A DNA stretch of 64,000 nucleotides from JANQMY01 sp965228775 (GTDB taxonomy: Bacteria; Pseudomonadota; Alphaproteobacteria; JANQMY01). The notes beneath the pieces are model-generated. The model did not search any database. It saw only the letters and a list, made by a program, of their open reading frames with translations, and had not been told where the DNA came from. The stretch is from assembly GCA_965228775.1 (NCBI GenBank), contig OZ245840.1:496001-560000 (forward strand), in the 5' to 3' direction. Every line of letters begins with the position of its first letter. Position 1 is the first letter of the stretch. Shown one piece after another: positions 34,972-44,999 of this stretch. The translations under genes were made by a program, and so were the position numbers.

Positions 34972-35580
34972 ATGGACCTTCCCATTCGATGCGATCATAT
35001 GAACCGCCCTCAATTAACCGCCGTATGCGTCTTTTGCGGCTCCCGAGACGGGGCTAACCCGAACTTCTTGAAGGCATCGAAATTGCTGGGCCGACAATGC
35101 GCGGACCAAAACATTCGCGTGGTCTATGGCGGGGCCGGTATCGGCATGATGGGAGCCGTCGCTCAGTCCGCTCTGGATGCGGGCGGTGACGTAACAGGGA
35201 TTGTTCCGAAATTCCTGACGGAAATGGAACCTCAGCTCGACAGCCTATCTGACATCATCCTGACCGATACGATGCATGACCGGAAAATCAAAATGTATGA
35301 GATTTCGGATGCCTTCGTGATCATGCCGGGTGGGATCGGAACATTGGACGAGACCATGGAAATCCTCACATGGCGACAGCTTGGCGTTCATGCAAAGCCG
35401 GTCATCATCGCCAATCTCGACAATTACTGGGCGCCTTTTTTGACCTTGATGGATCATGTGATCGCGGAAGGCTATGCGGGCGAGAATGTGCGCGACCTAT
35501 ACCGCACGGTTGATAAGGTCGAGGAGATCCTTCCTGCCATCGAAGAAGAGTTGGCCTCTCTACCGCCGCAAAACGCCTGA
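34972..35580 (+). CDS. LOG-family nucleoside-monophosphate phosphoribohydrolase
   Basis: A 202-residue Rossmann-type protein of the TIGR00730/LOG family, with the N-terminal FCGSRDGANP and the signature PGGIGTLDETME. LOG enzymes release the base from N6-modified AMP (cytokinin activation) and some bacterial members act on AMP-like nucleotides. ATG at 34972 was kept; a second ATG at 34999 gives the more typical family N-terminus and could be the real start. It is convergent with cimA (two bases apart). Confidence 0.88.
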   Translation: MDLPIRCDHMNRPQLTAVCVFCGSRDGANPNFLKASKLLGRQCADQNIRVVYGGAGIGMMGAVAQSALDAGGDVTGIVPKFLTEMEPQLDSLSDIILTDTMHDRKIKMYEISDAFVIMPGGIGTLDETMEILTWRQLGVHAKPVIIANLDNYWAPFLTLMDHVIAEGYAGENVRDLYRTVDKVEEILPAIEEELASLPPQNA

Positions 35581-35582
35581 GC

Positions 35583-37187
35583 CTAGCCAGCCTTCGACGG
35601 CACGCTGTGGAACAGCTTATACGTAATGCTGTCGGTAAGTGCCTGAAAGGACGCATCCACAATGTTGGGTGAAACACCTACGGTGAACCACCGGGCGCCG
35701 TTGCTGTCCGCACTTTCGATCATCACGCGAGTCACGGCCTCGGTCCCCGACGTCAGGATACGGACTTTAAAGTCCACAAGCCGCAAGTCCTCAATATACT
35801 GAGAAAACTTCCCAAGATCTTTCCGCAAAGCCATGTCCAGGGCGTTCACCGGGCCATTCCCCTCTCCCACCGACATAACTTTTTCGCCATCGATATCGAT
35901 CTTGACCGTGGCTTCTGAAACCGTCACCAACTGCCCAACAGCATTGTAGCGGCGTTCCACCATCACCCGGAAACTCTCGACCAGAAAATATTCGGGCACC
36001 TGATCCAGCGCGCGGCGCGCCATCAATTCAAAGCTCGCTTCGGCACCGTCATAGGAATAACCGAGAAATTCCTTTTCCTTCACCTCGTCCAACAAACGCT
36101 GGACCTTTGAGCTCTTCGGGTCGATTTCGATGTCCAATGCTTCAAGGCGCGCAAGAATATTCGAGCGCCCGGCCTGGTTGGAAACCAGGATCGTGCGTTC
36201 GTTACCGACACTTTCGGGCGGCACATGTTCGTAAGTTTTCGGATCCTTTTGAACCGCCGACACATGTAGCCCGCCCTTATGCGCAAAAGCGGATGCCCCC
36301 ACATAGGGCGCATGGCGGTTCGGTGCCCGATTCAGGATTTCGTCCAACAGCCTAGATACGGAAGACAGGCGCTGAAGCCCCTCTTCCGAAATGCCTGTTT
36401 CCAGCGAGCTCTTGTAGGGCTCTTTCAATATGAGTGTCGGCAGCAAGGACACAAGATTTGCATTGCCGCAGCGTTCACCCAACCCGTTCAGCGTTCCCTG
36501 CACCTGCCGAACACCGCCTCGGATGGCGGCAAGGCTGTTGCCTACCGCATTCTCCGTGTCGTTATGCGCATGAATGCCAAGTCTGTCGCCCGGTATCTTC
36601 TCAGTGACCTTGGATACGATTTCGAAGACTTCATTCGGCAGCGTCCCGCCATTGGTGTCACATAAAACGACCCAGCGCGCGCCATTGTCGATCGCTGCTT
36701 GCAAACACTTCATCGCGTAATCGGGATTGGCCTTATAACCATCGAAAAAATGTTCGGCATCAAACAGAGCCTCTCGGCCTTTTGCGACCACCGCCGCAAT
36801 GGATTCGCCGATCCCTTGCACATTTTCCTCATGCGGAATATTGAGGGCAACATCTACGTGATAATCCCAACTTTTCCCGACCAGGCAGATCGCATCGGAA
36901 GACGAATCCAGCAAGGCCGAAAGTCCAGGGTCATTGGCGGCGCTGCGCCCCGCCCTTTTGGTCATGCCGAAAGCCGTGAAGGTCGCCTTAGAAAGAGCCG
37001 GATTTTCAGCAAAGAATGATGTGTCTGTGGGATTGGCGCCCGGCCAACCGCCTTCCACATAATCGACCCCCAACTCATCCAGCGCTTTAGCAATCAGCCG
37101 TTTGTCTTCGACGCTGAAGTCAACACCAAGGGTCTGCGCCCCATCGCGCAAAGTGGTATCGAAGATGTAAAGCCGCTCCCGGGTCAC
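35583..37187 (-). CDS. cimA: Citramalate synthase
   Basis: A protein of 534 residues from GTG at 37187. It condenses pyruvate and acetyl-CoA to (R)-citramalate, an entry to isoleucine synthesis. The family start RLYIFDTTLRDGAQTLGVDF gives the metal/substrate RDGAQ motif; HAHND and GNANL follow; the C-terminal LeuA-dimer regulatory domain (about 400-530) would allow isoleucine feedback. The GTG is preferred over ATG 37202: GGAG lies nine bases upstream and GTGA overlaps the cysS stop, giving MTRERLYIF, the usual family N-terminus. LeuA itself is excluded by the TIGR00977-type sequence. Confidence 0.92.
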   Translation of the reverse strand: MTRERLYIFDTTLRDGAQTLGVDFSVEDKRLIAKALDELGVDYVEGGWPGANPTDTSFFAENPALSKATFTAFGMTKRAGRSAANDPGLSALLDSSSDAICLVGKSWDYHVDVALNIPHEENVQGIGESIAAVVAKGREALFDAEHFFDGYKANPDYAMKCLQAAIDNGARWVVLCDTNGGTLPNEVFEIVSKVTEKIPGDRLGIHAHNDTENAVGNSLAAIRGGVRQVQGTLNGLGERCGNANLVSLLPTLILKEPYKSSLETGISEEGLQRLSSVSRLLDEILNRAPNRHAPYVGASAFAHKGGLHVSAVQKDPKTYEHVPPESVGNERTILVSNQAGRSNILARLEALDIEIDPKSSKVQRLLDEVKEKEFLGYSYDGAEASFELMARRALDQVPEYFLVESFRVMVERRYNAVGQLVTVSEATVKIDIDGEKVMSVGEGNGPVNALDMALRKDLGKFSQYIEDLRLVDFKVRILTSGTEAVTRVMIESADSNGARWFTVGVSPNIVDASFQALTDSITYKLFHSVPSKAG

Positions 37188-38563
37188 GTGTCGGTTCTCC
37201 ATGTGGTCCCGCCCGGACCATCTTCTATGACAATGCCCATATCCTTCAGTTCATCACGAATACGGTCTGCTTCCTTAAAATTCTTTTGAGATCGGGCCTC
37301 GGTGCGCGCCGCAATCAGGGCTTCAACGGCCGATGCATCGATTTCTGCCCCTTTTGGCTGCCAGCGGGCCCAGTCTTCAGCGGACATGGAAAACAGGCCT
37401 AGAAGCCGGCCGCTGGCGATCAACAGACGCGCCGCCTCTTCGTCCCCCTGACTGGCCCGGCCAGCAAGCTCGTGCATCACGGCGATCGCCTGAGGCGTGT
37501 TCACATCATCGCTGAATGCGGAGACGAACTCATCAGGAGGCGTTGCGTCATTCCCCAGACTGTCCAGCCTTGTGTCCAGCAACCGGTACCAGCGGTCAAG
37601 AACCGTCTTGGCTTCACGGACGCCTGTTTCTGTCCAATTCAACGGCTGACGGTAATGGGTCATTAACAAATGCAGCCGCAATGCCTCGCCAGGCCATGTC
37701 TCAATCAAATCATGAACGGTCAAAAAGTTGCCGAGCGATTTGGACATCTTCTGCCCATCCACCTGCAGATACCCCCCATGCATCCACACATTGGCCATGC
37801 GGGCACCATCATGGGCGCAGTGACTTTGCGCCACTTCGTTTTCATGGTGCGGGAAGGTGAGATCGATCCCGCCGCCATGAATATCGAAGGTCACGCCCAA
37901 ATGGCGTTCACTCATGGCGGAGCATTCTATGTGCCACCCCGGACGGCCTTTCCCCCAAGGACTGTCCCATCCCGGCTGATCGTCTTCGGATGGTTTCCAC
38001 AAAACGAAATCCATCGGATCTTTCTTATAGGGAGCAACTTCGATGCGCGCCCCTGCGATCATTTCGTCTACAGATCGCCCGGACAGCGCCCCATAGTCAT
38101 CCATTGTCTGCACACTGAAAAGAACATGCCCTTGTTCTTCATAGGCATTTCCTTTGACGATCAGCTTCTCAATCATGGCAATCATATCGCCAATATGAGC
38201 TGTCGCCCGCGGCTCTATGGATGGCGCCAAGTTACCAAGCGCAAACATATCTTCCTGATAGATACGCGCCACAGGCTCGGTGATTTCCTCGATCGGCACG
38301 CCCCGCTCCTTGGCGCGCGCCATGATCTTGTCCTCCACATCCGTGAAATTTCTAACGTAAACGACGTTGTCCGCACCGAAATGGTGGCGCAGCAAACGGA
38401 ACACCAAGTCGAAAGTCACCGCCGTGCGGCCATTGCCGATATGGGCATAGTCGTAAACCGTCGGTCCACAGGCATACATGCGCACGCGGTTAGGGTCGAT
38501 GGGGGAAAATCCCTCCTTCTTCCGGGAAGCCGTGTTGTAGAAGACAATTTCCGTAGTGCTCAT
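37184..38563 (-). CDS. cysS: Cysteinyl-tRNA synthetase
   Basis: A 459-residue class I aminoacyl-tRNA synthetase. The zinc-site Cys lies in MYACGPTVYDYAHIGNGR, which also contains the HIGH-type motif (HIGN). KMSKS occurs in QKMSKSLGNFLTV. The DALR-like helical anticodon region closes the protein. Full length for the family. It is immediately upstream of and overlaps cimA by four bases, an arrangement seen in other alphaproteobacteria. Confidence 0.97.
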   Translation of the reverse strand: MSTTEIVFYNTASRKKEGFSPIDPNRVRMYACGPTVYDYAHIGNGRTAVTFDLVFRLLRHHFGADNVVYVRNFTDVEDKIMARAKERGVPIEEITEPVARIYQEDMFALGNLAPSIEPRATAHIGDMIAMIEKLIVKGNAYEEQGHVLFSVQTMDDYGALSGRSVDEMIAGARIEVAPYKKDPMDFVLWKPSEDDQPGWDSPWGKGRPGWHIECSAMSERHLGVTFDIHGGGIDLTFPHHENEVAQSHCAHDGARMANVWMHGGYLQVDGQKMSKSLGNFLTVHDLIETWPGEALRLHLLMTHYRQPLNWTETGVREAKTVLDRWYRLLDTRLDSLGNDATPPDEFVSAFSDDVNTPQAIAVMHELAGRASQGDEEAARLLIASGRLLGLFSMSAEDWARWQPKGAEIDASAVEALIAARTEARSQKNFKEADRIRDELKDMGIVIEDGPGGTTWRTDT

Positions 38564-38924
38564 GTTCTTGCCGCAAACAAAAGGGGTCTCAAGCCGCCAC
38601 GCCGCTTAATCACTGTCCAAGAAAAAGAGAAAGGAAAGATTGATCAGCGGTGTGGAAAATTAACCGCAAATAATCGTTCCGCAGCCAATCCGGCCACGGA
38701 GCGAAATAATCTCAATACAAAGCAGATTTTGGATCAGCATTCCGGTCACCAAGGCCTATGCCATGCTCTGTTAGATACTAAAGCGCTTCCAGGTGAAGTG
38801 GAATCCGGTTCACCGTCCGGAAACGCGCAAAACTGAAAATCCGGAGGCGTTTTGTGCTTCAACCAAAACGGCTCCAGAGGGCACGATTAGCACCTTTGGA
38901 GGCAGCCGTCTAGGAGGCAACCAT
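38564..38924. other. 361-bp region between cysS and the aminotransferase gene
   Basis: It contains repeat A copy 2 (38783-38874) and otherwise no gene I can support. The cysS promoter must lie in its left part; I could not pick out a convincing -35/-10 pair. Confidence 0.5.
38783..38874. repeat. Dispersed intergenic repeat A, copy 2
   Basis: Inverted relative to copy 1 at 7523-7620; 47 bases (38787-38833) are identical to 7570-7616. The second stem-loop (ending AAAACGGCTC at 38865-38874) is also conserved, with a few compensating or tolerated changes. Non-coding. Confidence 0.8.
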
Positions 38925-40124
38925 CTATGGGCTGTTTCGCGTGACCGCCGAACACACCACATCGCTGACCGTTAACACTTGCTCTTCGGTCAGATAGGGG
39001 TGAAGCGGCAAGGTCATTATTTCCCGGCTGATAGCCTCACACTGCGGCAACCCGCCCTTCGGGGCGTAGGGAGCAAACGCCTTGTGCTGATGCAGCGGCA
39101 TTGTGTAGTAGATCGCTGAAGGAATATCCGCATCCTTCAGAGCTTTTTGAATATCATCCCGGCGGTCCGACGCTATGGAGTAAAGCCCCCAAGCACTTAA
39201 CGCCCCCTCTTGGGCTGACGGTGTGCGAACAAACGACTTCAGCTGTTCTGTATAAAGGGCGGCAAACCTGCGCCGCGCCGCAAGCTCCTCATCGAAAACC
39301 GACAGTTTGCACAGCAGCACCGCGGCTTGCATGGAATCCATCCGGCCATTCATACCGATGCGGATCGATTCCTTCTTCTGATCGTCCGTACCATGCCATC
39401 TGATCGACTCCCAAATATCAGCCCGGTTGCCGTCACGGCTGAAAATGGCACCGGCATCGCCATAAGCGCCCAGCGTCTTCGACGGGAAGAAGCTGGTCGC
39501 CGTCACGGGCGCCAAGCTGCCCACATTCTGACCGTCCAACGCCCCGCCCAGGCTCTGCGCCGCGTCGGCCAGAACCAGCATGTTGTGTTTTTCAGCGATC
39601 TTATTGATGCGATGATAATCAGCGGGAAGACCGAACAAATCCACCGGCACCACGGCGCGTGGGAAAAGGCGCCCTTCAGAAACCGTCTCGGAGATCTGAT
39701 GCTCCAAATGATCCGGGTCCATATTGAATGTCTTCGGATCAATATCCACAAACACGGGAACGGCCCCGGCCATAATCACGGCGTTCGCCGTTGCATTGTA
39801 GGTAAACGCCGGCAGAAAGACCGCGTCCCCTTCCCCAATGCCTTCTGCCATCATAGGGATCAACAAAGCATCGGTCCCGCTGGCGACGGTGATTACTTTT
39901 TCCGCGCCGGTACGCTGTGCCAGCGTCGCTTCCAATTCCCCAATTTCCGGACCGTTCACGTAAGCGCCATGATCCAGCACCTGATGAATGCGTTCATCAA
40001 TCATCGGCTTGAGCCGCACATATTGCGACTTCAAATCGACAAACTGGATCTTGCTACCGCCAGCCGCCGGCGTCTTTCTTTCGGTATGCTGTTTCGCCGT
40101 TGCTACTGTTCCGCCACGCATCAA
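38925..40124 (-). CDS. DegT/DnrJ/EryC1/StrS-family sugar aminotransferase (WbpE-like)
   Basis: A 399-residue PLP enzyme. SGTDALLIPMMAEGIG and DAAQSLGG fit the family; the PLP lysine is in SFFPSKTLGAYGDAG. The overall sequence resembles WbpE-type aminotransferases that aminate a 3-keto UDP-sugar. It follows a Gfo/Idh/MocA dehydrogenase by 15 bp, the pair needed to oxidise then aminate C3 of UDP-GlcNAcA in WbpB/WbpE pathways. The product may feed surface polysaccharide, but no glycosyltransferases are nearby. The first ~25 residues are a poorly conserved extension. Confidence 0.88.
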   Translation of the reverse strand: MMRGGTVATAKQHTERKTPAAGGSKIQFVDLKSQYVRLKPMIDERIHQVLDHGAYVNGPEIGELEATLAQRTGAEKVITVASGTDALLIPMMAEGIGEGDAVFLPAFTYNATANAVIMAGAVPVFVDIDPKTFNMDPDHLEHQISETVSEGRLFPRAVVPVDLFGLPADYHRINKIAEKHNMLVLADAAQSLGGALDGQNVGSLAPVTATSFFPSKTLGAYGDAGAIFSRDGNRADIWESIRWHGTDDQKKESIRIGMNGRMDSMQAAVLLCKLSVFDEELAARRRFAALYTEQLKSFVRTPSAQEGALSAWGLYSIASDRRDDIQKALKDADIPSAIYYTMPLHQHKAFAPYAPKGGLPQCEAISREIMTLPLHPYLTEEQVLTVSDVVCSAVTRNSP

Positions 40125-40139
40125 TCTACCTTAAACATT

Positions 40140-41108
40140 TCAACTAAGAACCATCGCCTCTGTTACCGCCAAAACTGTCTGCAGTGCACGCTGTGCTTCC
40201 TGCGGGCGGATCAAAGGTGCGTCACCTGACTTTACGGAGTTTATGAACCGGTCCACGCCATACCCCAAGGGATCGCGAATTGCCGGATCATTCTTACGCG
40301 ATTCGTCAAAAAGATCGGACAAGGAAAATGGCGTCGTGTTCTTGAGCGCCCGGTTGACAAAGTCAATTTCAACCTCACCTTCATCGAACTCCAGGCGCAT
40401 CATGCGCTCGCGGTCTTCCGCAATGCGGCTCGCCGAGATATCAATCACGCACCCGTCGTCAAGCTCCAGAGTCGCCGATACTTCATCTGCATACGGTGTT
40501 TTCACCTTACGCCCATTGGCCTTTACGGTACTGACTTGAGAATTGTTCAGCGCATGGATCATATCGAAGTCATGCACCATCAAATCCAGCGCCGCGCTGC
40601 AATCCGTATTGCGGCCTGTAAACGGACCATGCCGCTTGCTGACGATCTTGTTTGGTTTTTTCGGCAAATCAAGAAGTCCAGAGCTTGCAAACACATATCG
40701 TTCCTGATGCCCCGTCTGCAGGATCAGCCCGTTTGCCTCTGCCAGGTCAATCAGGATCTGCGCTTCTTCGACACTGGTGGCGATGGGCTTCTCCACCAGC
40801 ACATGCTTTCCGGCAGCTAGCAAGGTTTTCGCAAGGGAAAAATGCGTGCTTGCGGGGGTGGCGATCGTCGCCATGTCGATTTGGTCCAGGATACATTCGA
40901 CACTGCCAAGGGCGCGCGCGTGAAGTTCACTGGCCACGGCAACCAATTGGTCCGTCTTCGGATCAACTATGGCGGCAAGCACCGTATCCGCATGCTCGCG
41001 ATACTTTTGCGCGTGGAAACGGCCAAAATAGCCCGCGCCAATAACGGCTGCCTGCAACGCGCTTCCAGTTTCTCGCCGATGTCCAGCCCCCGAAGCCAGT
41101 GACATCAT
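40140..41108 (-). CDS. Gfo/Idh/MocA-family NAD-dependent sugar dehydrogenase (WbpB-like)
   Basis: About 322 residues from ATG at 41108. The Rossmann fold begins AAVIGAGYFGRFHA, and the family EKP motif is in VLVEKPIATS. The C-terminal substrate domain is intact (FDEGEVEIDF, GVDRFINSV). The reading frame extends upstream to 41270, but that part is not family-like and GGAGG lies just before 41108, so the shorter start is preferred. Paired with the downstream aminotransferase, it probably oxidises C3 of a UDP-sugar acid. Confidence 0.83.
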   Translation of the reverse strand: MMSLASGAGHRRETGSALQAAVIGAGYFGRFHAQKYREHADTVLAAIVDPKTDQLVAVASELHARALGSVECILDQIDMATIATPASTHFSLAKTLLAAGKHVLVEKPIATSVEEAQILIDLAEANGLILQTGHQERYVFASSGLLDLPKKPNKIVSKRHGPFTGRNTDCSAALDLMVHDFDMIHALNNSQVSTVKANGRKVKTPYADEVSATLELDDGCVIDISASRIAEDRERMMRLEFDEGEVEIDFVNRALKNTTPFSLSDLFDESRKNDPAIRDPLGYGVDRFINSVKSGDAPLIRPQEAQRALQTVLAVTEAMVLS

Positions 41109-41385
41109 GCCTCCAACATTCTTTCTGTGGACCAGCCAAACGGTCGCCATGCCCTGTAACGCAGGCCGGTTGGCGTTATCTCGCTGGTTCCCGCTCGTGA
41201 CCTTCTCGAACCTATTGCGCTCGCCTTGTTCGGCAATTGCGCAAAAGTTCACTGCCGCATAAAGCAGCACCGATACAGGCGCACTATGTCCAAAAAGGTG
41301 TCACAGTTCGAGATTTTTGCGAGGCTACGCTTACACTTATCATTTCAAGGATGAAACAGCCTAAGCCACCAAAAACTGCGGCAAA

Positions 41386-42762
41386 TTAGGCCACGGCCCG
41401 GCCATTCTGCGCGTCGCGCTCACGCTTAATCTGTTCTGCCAGAAGAAATGCCAGCTCAATCGCCTGATCCGCGTTCAGCCGAGGGTCGCAATGCGTGTGA
41501 TACCGGCTATGCAGATCCTCTTCCGAAATCGCCTGAGCACCGCCAATGCATTCCGTCACATTCTGGCCAGTCATCTCGAAATGAACGCCGCCGGCATAAG
41601 ATCCTTCTGATTGGTGCACGGCAAAGAATGACTGCACTTCCTTCAAGACCCGTTCGAACGGGCGCGTTTTGTAGCCATTGTTCGATTTGATCGTATTGCC
41701 GTGCATAGGATCACAGGACCACACGACTTTGCGGCCTTCGCCTTCTACGCGGCGGATCAGTTTTGGAAGATGCTCACCAACCTTGTCTGCGCCAAAACGG
41801 CATATCAACGTCAGGCGGCCTGCTTCATTTTCCGGGTTCAGCTGATCAATCACCCGCAGGAGTTCATCTGGCTCCAAGCTCGGGCCACACTTTAGACCCA
41901 CAGGGTTTTTGATTCCCCGCATGAATTCGATGTGCGCACCGTCAGGTTGCCGCGTCCGATCGCCGATCCACAGGAAATGCGCGGAGGTGTCGTACCAGTC
42001 GCCTGAGGTGGAATCGACGCGGGTAAGCGCCTGCTCATAGCCCAGCAATAAAGCTTCGTGGCTGGTGAAAACTTCGGTCGACCGCAAGGCAGGCGTTGTC
42101 TCCGTTGAAACGCCACAAGCCTGCATGAACGCCATGGCTTCCGAAATACGGTCCGCAAGTGCTTGATAGCGCTCACCCGCCGGGCTGTCCTGAATGAAGC
42201 CCAGTGTCCATTGATGAGCGTTTTGAAGGTCGGCGTAGCCCCCTTGAGCAAAAGCCCGGATCAAATTCAGCGTCGAAGCTGCCTGCCCATAGGCCCGCAG
42301 CATCCGCTCCGGATCCGGCGCCCGTGCCGCATCCTCAAAGTCCATTCCGTTGATGATGTCACCGCGATAACTCGGCAGCGATTTGCCATCTACTTCCTCC
42401 ATCGGCGCGGAACGCGGCTTTGCGAACTGGCCGGCGATACGGCCCACTTTCACCACGGGACAAGACGCCGCAAAGGTAAGAACCAAGGCCATCTGCAGGA
42501 TCACACGAAACGTGTCGCGGATGTTATCCGGGTGGAATTCAGCAAAGCTCTCAGCGCAATCGCCCCCTTGCAGCAGAAAAGCACGGCCTTCGGCCACGTC
42601 TGCCAATTGATGCTTCAGACTGCGCGCCTCTCCTGCAAAAACAAGTGGCGGATAAGCAGAAAGCTGCTCCTCAACGCTCACGAGTGCCGATGAATCCGGA
42701 TAATCCGGCACCTGCTTGATGGGAAGGTCGCGCCAACTCTTGGGGCTCCACACCTTAGTCAT
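41386..42762 (-). CDS. Class II 3-deoxy-7-phosphoheptulonate (DAHP) synthase
   Basis: A 458-residue plant-type (class II) DAHP synthase, first enzyme of the shikimate pathway, condensing PEP and erythrose-4-phosphate. It begins WSPKSWRDLPIKQVPDYPD and has LLQGGDCAESFAEF (metal-site Cys), GRIAGQFAKPRS, and VWSCDPMHGNT. The length and sequence match other alphaproteobacterial members. It stands alone with its own 5' region. AroG II-type enzymes are often only weakly feedback-regulated; no ACT domain is seen. Confidence 0.95.
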   Translation of the reverse strand: MTKVWSPKSWRDLPIKQVPDYPDSSALVSVEEQLSAYPPLVFAGEARSLKHQLADVAEGRAFLLQGGDCAESFAEFHPDNIRDTFRVILQMALVLTFAASCPVVKVGRIAGQFAKPRSAPMEEVDGKSLPSYRGDIINGMDFEDAARAPDPERMLRAYGQAASTLNLIRAFAQGGYADLQNAHQWTLGFIQDSPAGERYQALADRISEAMAFMQACGVSTETTPALRSTEVFTSHEALLLGYEQALTRVDSTSGDWYDTSAHFLWIGDRTRQPDGAHIEFMRGIKNPVGLKCGPSLEPDELLRVIDQLNPENEAGRLTLICRFGADKVGEHLPKLIRRVEGEGRKVVWSCDPMHGNTIKSNNGYKTRPFERVLKEVQSFFAVHQSEGSYAGGVHFEMTGQNVTECIGGAQAISEEDLHSRYHTHCDPRLNADQAIELAFLLAEQIKRERDAQNGRAVA

Positions 42763-42908
42763 TGGATTTCATCACTCCTTACAAACATGGCGCATCCGGA
42801 TAAGGGACGCGCCAAGCGAGAGACACTAATAGCACAGAAGCCTCTTTCGCGTGAATTCGAATTTTACAATAAAAATCAAATACTTACATCAATTCGATGC
42901 GAGCAGGA

Positions 42909-43550
42909 CTATTTTTCCACGGTTAATTTCGTCGCTTGCTCCACGAATTTCGGGAATTCAGTGGTAAGGGCATCGGCCCAAAAATCGTGAATAAACGTCA
43001 CTTCCGTGGGCGAAAACTGGGGATAGTCCCCTGGATTGTCAACATCAATCCTATTCCATGCATCACCAGACTTTGCCACATACGACCAGATCTGCACCCA
43101 ACCAAACTCTGTCTTGCGCAACAAAAGAGCCTCAGCGAACGACGCTTCAAGTTCGGCCTCTTCGCTATCCTCGGACCGCCTGGTGACCCACCCGATGACG
43201 AGCTGATGGGTGTGTGCCCCGAAAATCCTCTTCCGCGTCACCCCCAGAAAATCGACGGCACCGCCCGCTTCAGGGTCAAACTGAAAAAAGACCTGATACG
43301 GGCTGTCAGCGATGGCATGGCCATTCATGCCTTGTCCACACGCGCGGCGCAGATTGTAGATATTCTGAAGGTCGCCGGTGACGCCACCCGTATTGAAAAA
43401 GGACCGTTCATCTTCCTGACACGCGCCCAAAATCAATGTGTTCAGTTTACGTACATTCTCGCTGAAACTCTCGAATGAACTGTCACTGGCCTTCGCCGTC
43501 GATAAAGCCAACAGAATGGCTGGAAAGCTCAACAAGAATAATCTGTACAT
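42909..43550 (-). CDS. Secreted protein of unknown function after gor
   Basis: A 213-residue protein with a signal peptide (about residues 1-22, ending STAKA). No family recognised. The mature part has a few aromatic-rich motifs (GWVQIWSYVAKSGDAWNRID) and two cysteines (GACQED, RRACGQG) that could pair in the periplasm. It lies 20 bp after gor on the same strand. In rhizobia a DUF2059-type secreted gene sits between rpiA and gor; this one differs in position and I do not see that domain. Confidence 0.65.
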   Translation of the reverse strand: MYRLFLLSFPAILLALSTAKASDSSFESFSENVRKLNTLILGACQEDERSFFNTGGVTGDLQNIYNLRRACGQGMNGHAIADSPYQVFFQFDPEAGGAVDFLGVTRKRIFGAHTHQLVIGWVTRRSEDSEEAELEASFAEALLLRKTEFGWVQIWSYVAKSGDAWNRIDVDNPGDYPQFSPTEVTFIHDFWADALTTEFPKFVEQATKLTVEK

Positions 43551-43570
43551 TGTCCCCTATCCTTGTCGTC

Positions 43571-44971
43571 TTATCGCGCGGTCTCAACCGTATCGCTGGA
43601 CTTCTTACTCACGATGACTTTGTCACGCATGGTCACCAGTTCTTCTGCCGACGTGGGGTGGACAGCAACCGTTGCATCGAAATCCTGCTTGGTCGCCCCC
43701 ATTTTCACGGCGATACCCAAACACTGGATCATCTCGCCCGAATCCGGTCCGATGATATGGCACCCCAACACTCTTTGGCTTTTAGGCTCCACCAGAAGCT
43801 TCATCATCGTCTTTTCATCCCGGCCCGATAGAGTGTGCTTCATCGGTCTAAACGCCGACTTATAAACTTCCACCTCGCCAAACTGCTCTACCGCCTCGTC
43901 TTGAGTGATGCCGACCGTGCCAATGGGAGGCTGAGAGAAAATGGCGGTTGCCACAGTTCGGTGGTCCATTGCTTGCGGGTTATTATTGAACTCGGTCTCG
44001 GCAAAGGCCGCCCCCTCGCGAATAGCAACAGGTGTAAGCTGAAGGCGGTCCGTTACATCGCCAACCGCAAAGATGTTTTCCACATTCGTCCGCGAATACT
44101 CGTCGACCAAAATTTCACCACCGCTCCCAAGCGCAACACCGGCTTTATCCAGCCCAATGCCTTCCGTATTCGGAATGCGTCCGAGTGCAAGCATAACCTG
44201 ATCCACTTCCATGACCTGGCCATCCTGCAAAGTTACCTTGCGAACGTTTCCATCCAGCTCAATTTTCGTGATCGTATTGCCAAGGCAGAGTTTCACGCCC
44301 TTTTTTTGCATCTCCTCAAGCAACGTGTCGCCGAGTTCATGATCGAAAGACTTTAGGATGTGCTGGCGGCGATGGATCAACGTAACATCCGCGCCCAGAC
44401 CATTGAAGATGCCCGCAAACTCAACAGCGATATAACCTCCGCCCGCGATCAAGATGCGCTTTGGAAATTCCTCCAGGTGGAAAACCTCATTTGATGAAAT
44501 CGCATGTTCCACCCCGTCGATCTGTTTGGGCATCCATGGCGTCCCACCCGTTGCAACCAAGATCTTCTCGGCGGTCACATCTCTGTTTTCTTGGACCAGA
44601 TGAACCGTATGCGCATCCTTTAGGACCGCGCGACTTTGCACGAACTCAGCCCCCGCATTGGCCAATCCAGATTTGTAGATGCCTTCCAGACGGTCAATCT
44701 CCGTATCCTTGTTGCTGACCAGTTTCGACCAGTCGAACTGGGCATTCGGCACAGTCCAGCCGAAACCTGCCGCGTCTTCAAAGTCTTCGGAAAAATGGCT
44801 GGCATACACAAAGAGCTTCTTGGGAACACATCCGCGAATGACGCAGGTTCCGCCCGCCCGGAATTCTTCCGCAACACACACCTTGGCGCCATATGACGCC
44901 GTCAACCGGCTGGCGCGCACACCGCCGGAACCCGCGCCAATCGTGAAAAGATCATAATCGTAAGTGCTCAT
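43571..44971 (-). CDS. gor: Glutathione-disulfide reductase
   Basis: A 466-residue FAD/NADPH enzyme that reduces GSSG. The FAD motif is GAGSGGVRAS (12-21); the redox disulfide is Cys43-Cys48 in GGTCVIRGCVPKK, the pattern of plant/alphaproteobacterial glutathione reductases rather than dihydrolipoamide dehydrogenase. The NADPH motif is GGGYIAVEFAG with RR in IHRRQ. The C-terminal interface has VAVHPTSAEELVTM with the catalytic His-Glu pair. It follows rpiA by 28 bp, so NADPH from the pentose phosphate pathway and its use are linked on one operon. Confidence 0.95.
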   Translation of the reverse strand: MSTYDYDLFTIGAGSGGVRASRLTASYGAKVCVAEEFRAGGTCVIRGCVPKKLFVYASHFSEDFEDAAGFGWTVPNAQFDWSKLVSNKDTEIDRLEGIYKSGLANAGAEFVQSRAVLKDAHTVHLVQENRDVTAEKILVATGGTPWMPKQIDGVEHAISSNEVFHLEEFPKRILIAGGGYIAVEFAGIFNGLGADVTLIHRRQHILKSFDHELGDTLLEEMQKKGVKLCLGNTITKIELDGNVRKVTLQDGQVMEVDQVMLALGRIPNTEGIGLDKAGVALGSGGEILVDEYSRTNVENIFAVGDVTDRLQLTPVAIREGAAFAETEFNNNPQAMDHRTVATAIFSQPPIGTVGITQDEAVEQFGEVEVYKSAFRPMKHTLSGRDEKTMMKLLVEPKSQRVLGCHIIGPDSGEMIQCLGIAVKMGATKQDFDATVAVHPTSAEELVTMRDKVIVSKKSSDTVETAR

Positions 44972-44999
44972 TGAACAGGCTCCCTAGCGCATTTTCGAA

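Noticed and set aside
37670..38836. Long plus-strand open frame (388 codons)
   Set aside because: It is antisense to cysS, which is a clear, full-length gene; the plus-strand translation shows no domain and is rich in His/Arg as expected for an antisense shadow.
39327..40229. Plus-strand open frame of 300 codons
   Set aside because: Antisense to the DegT-type aminotransferase gene; no ribosome site or family features.
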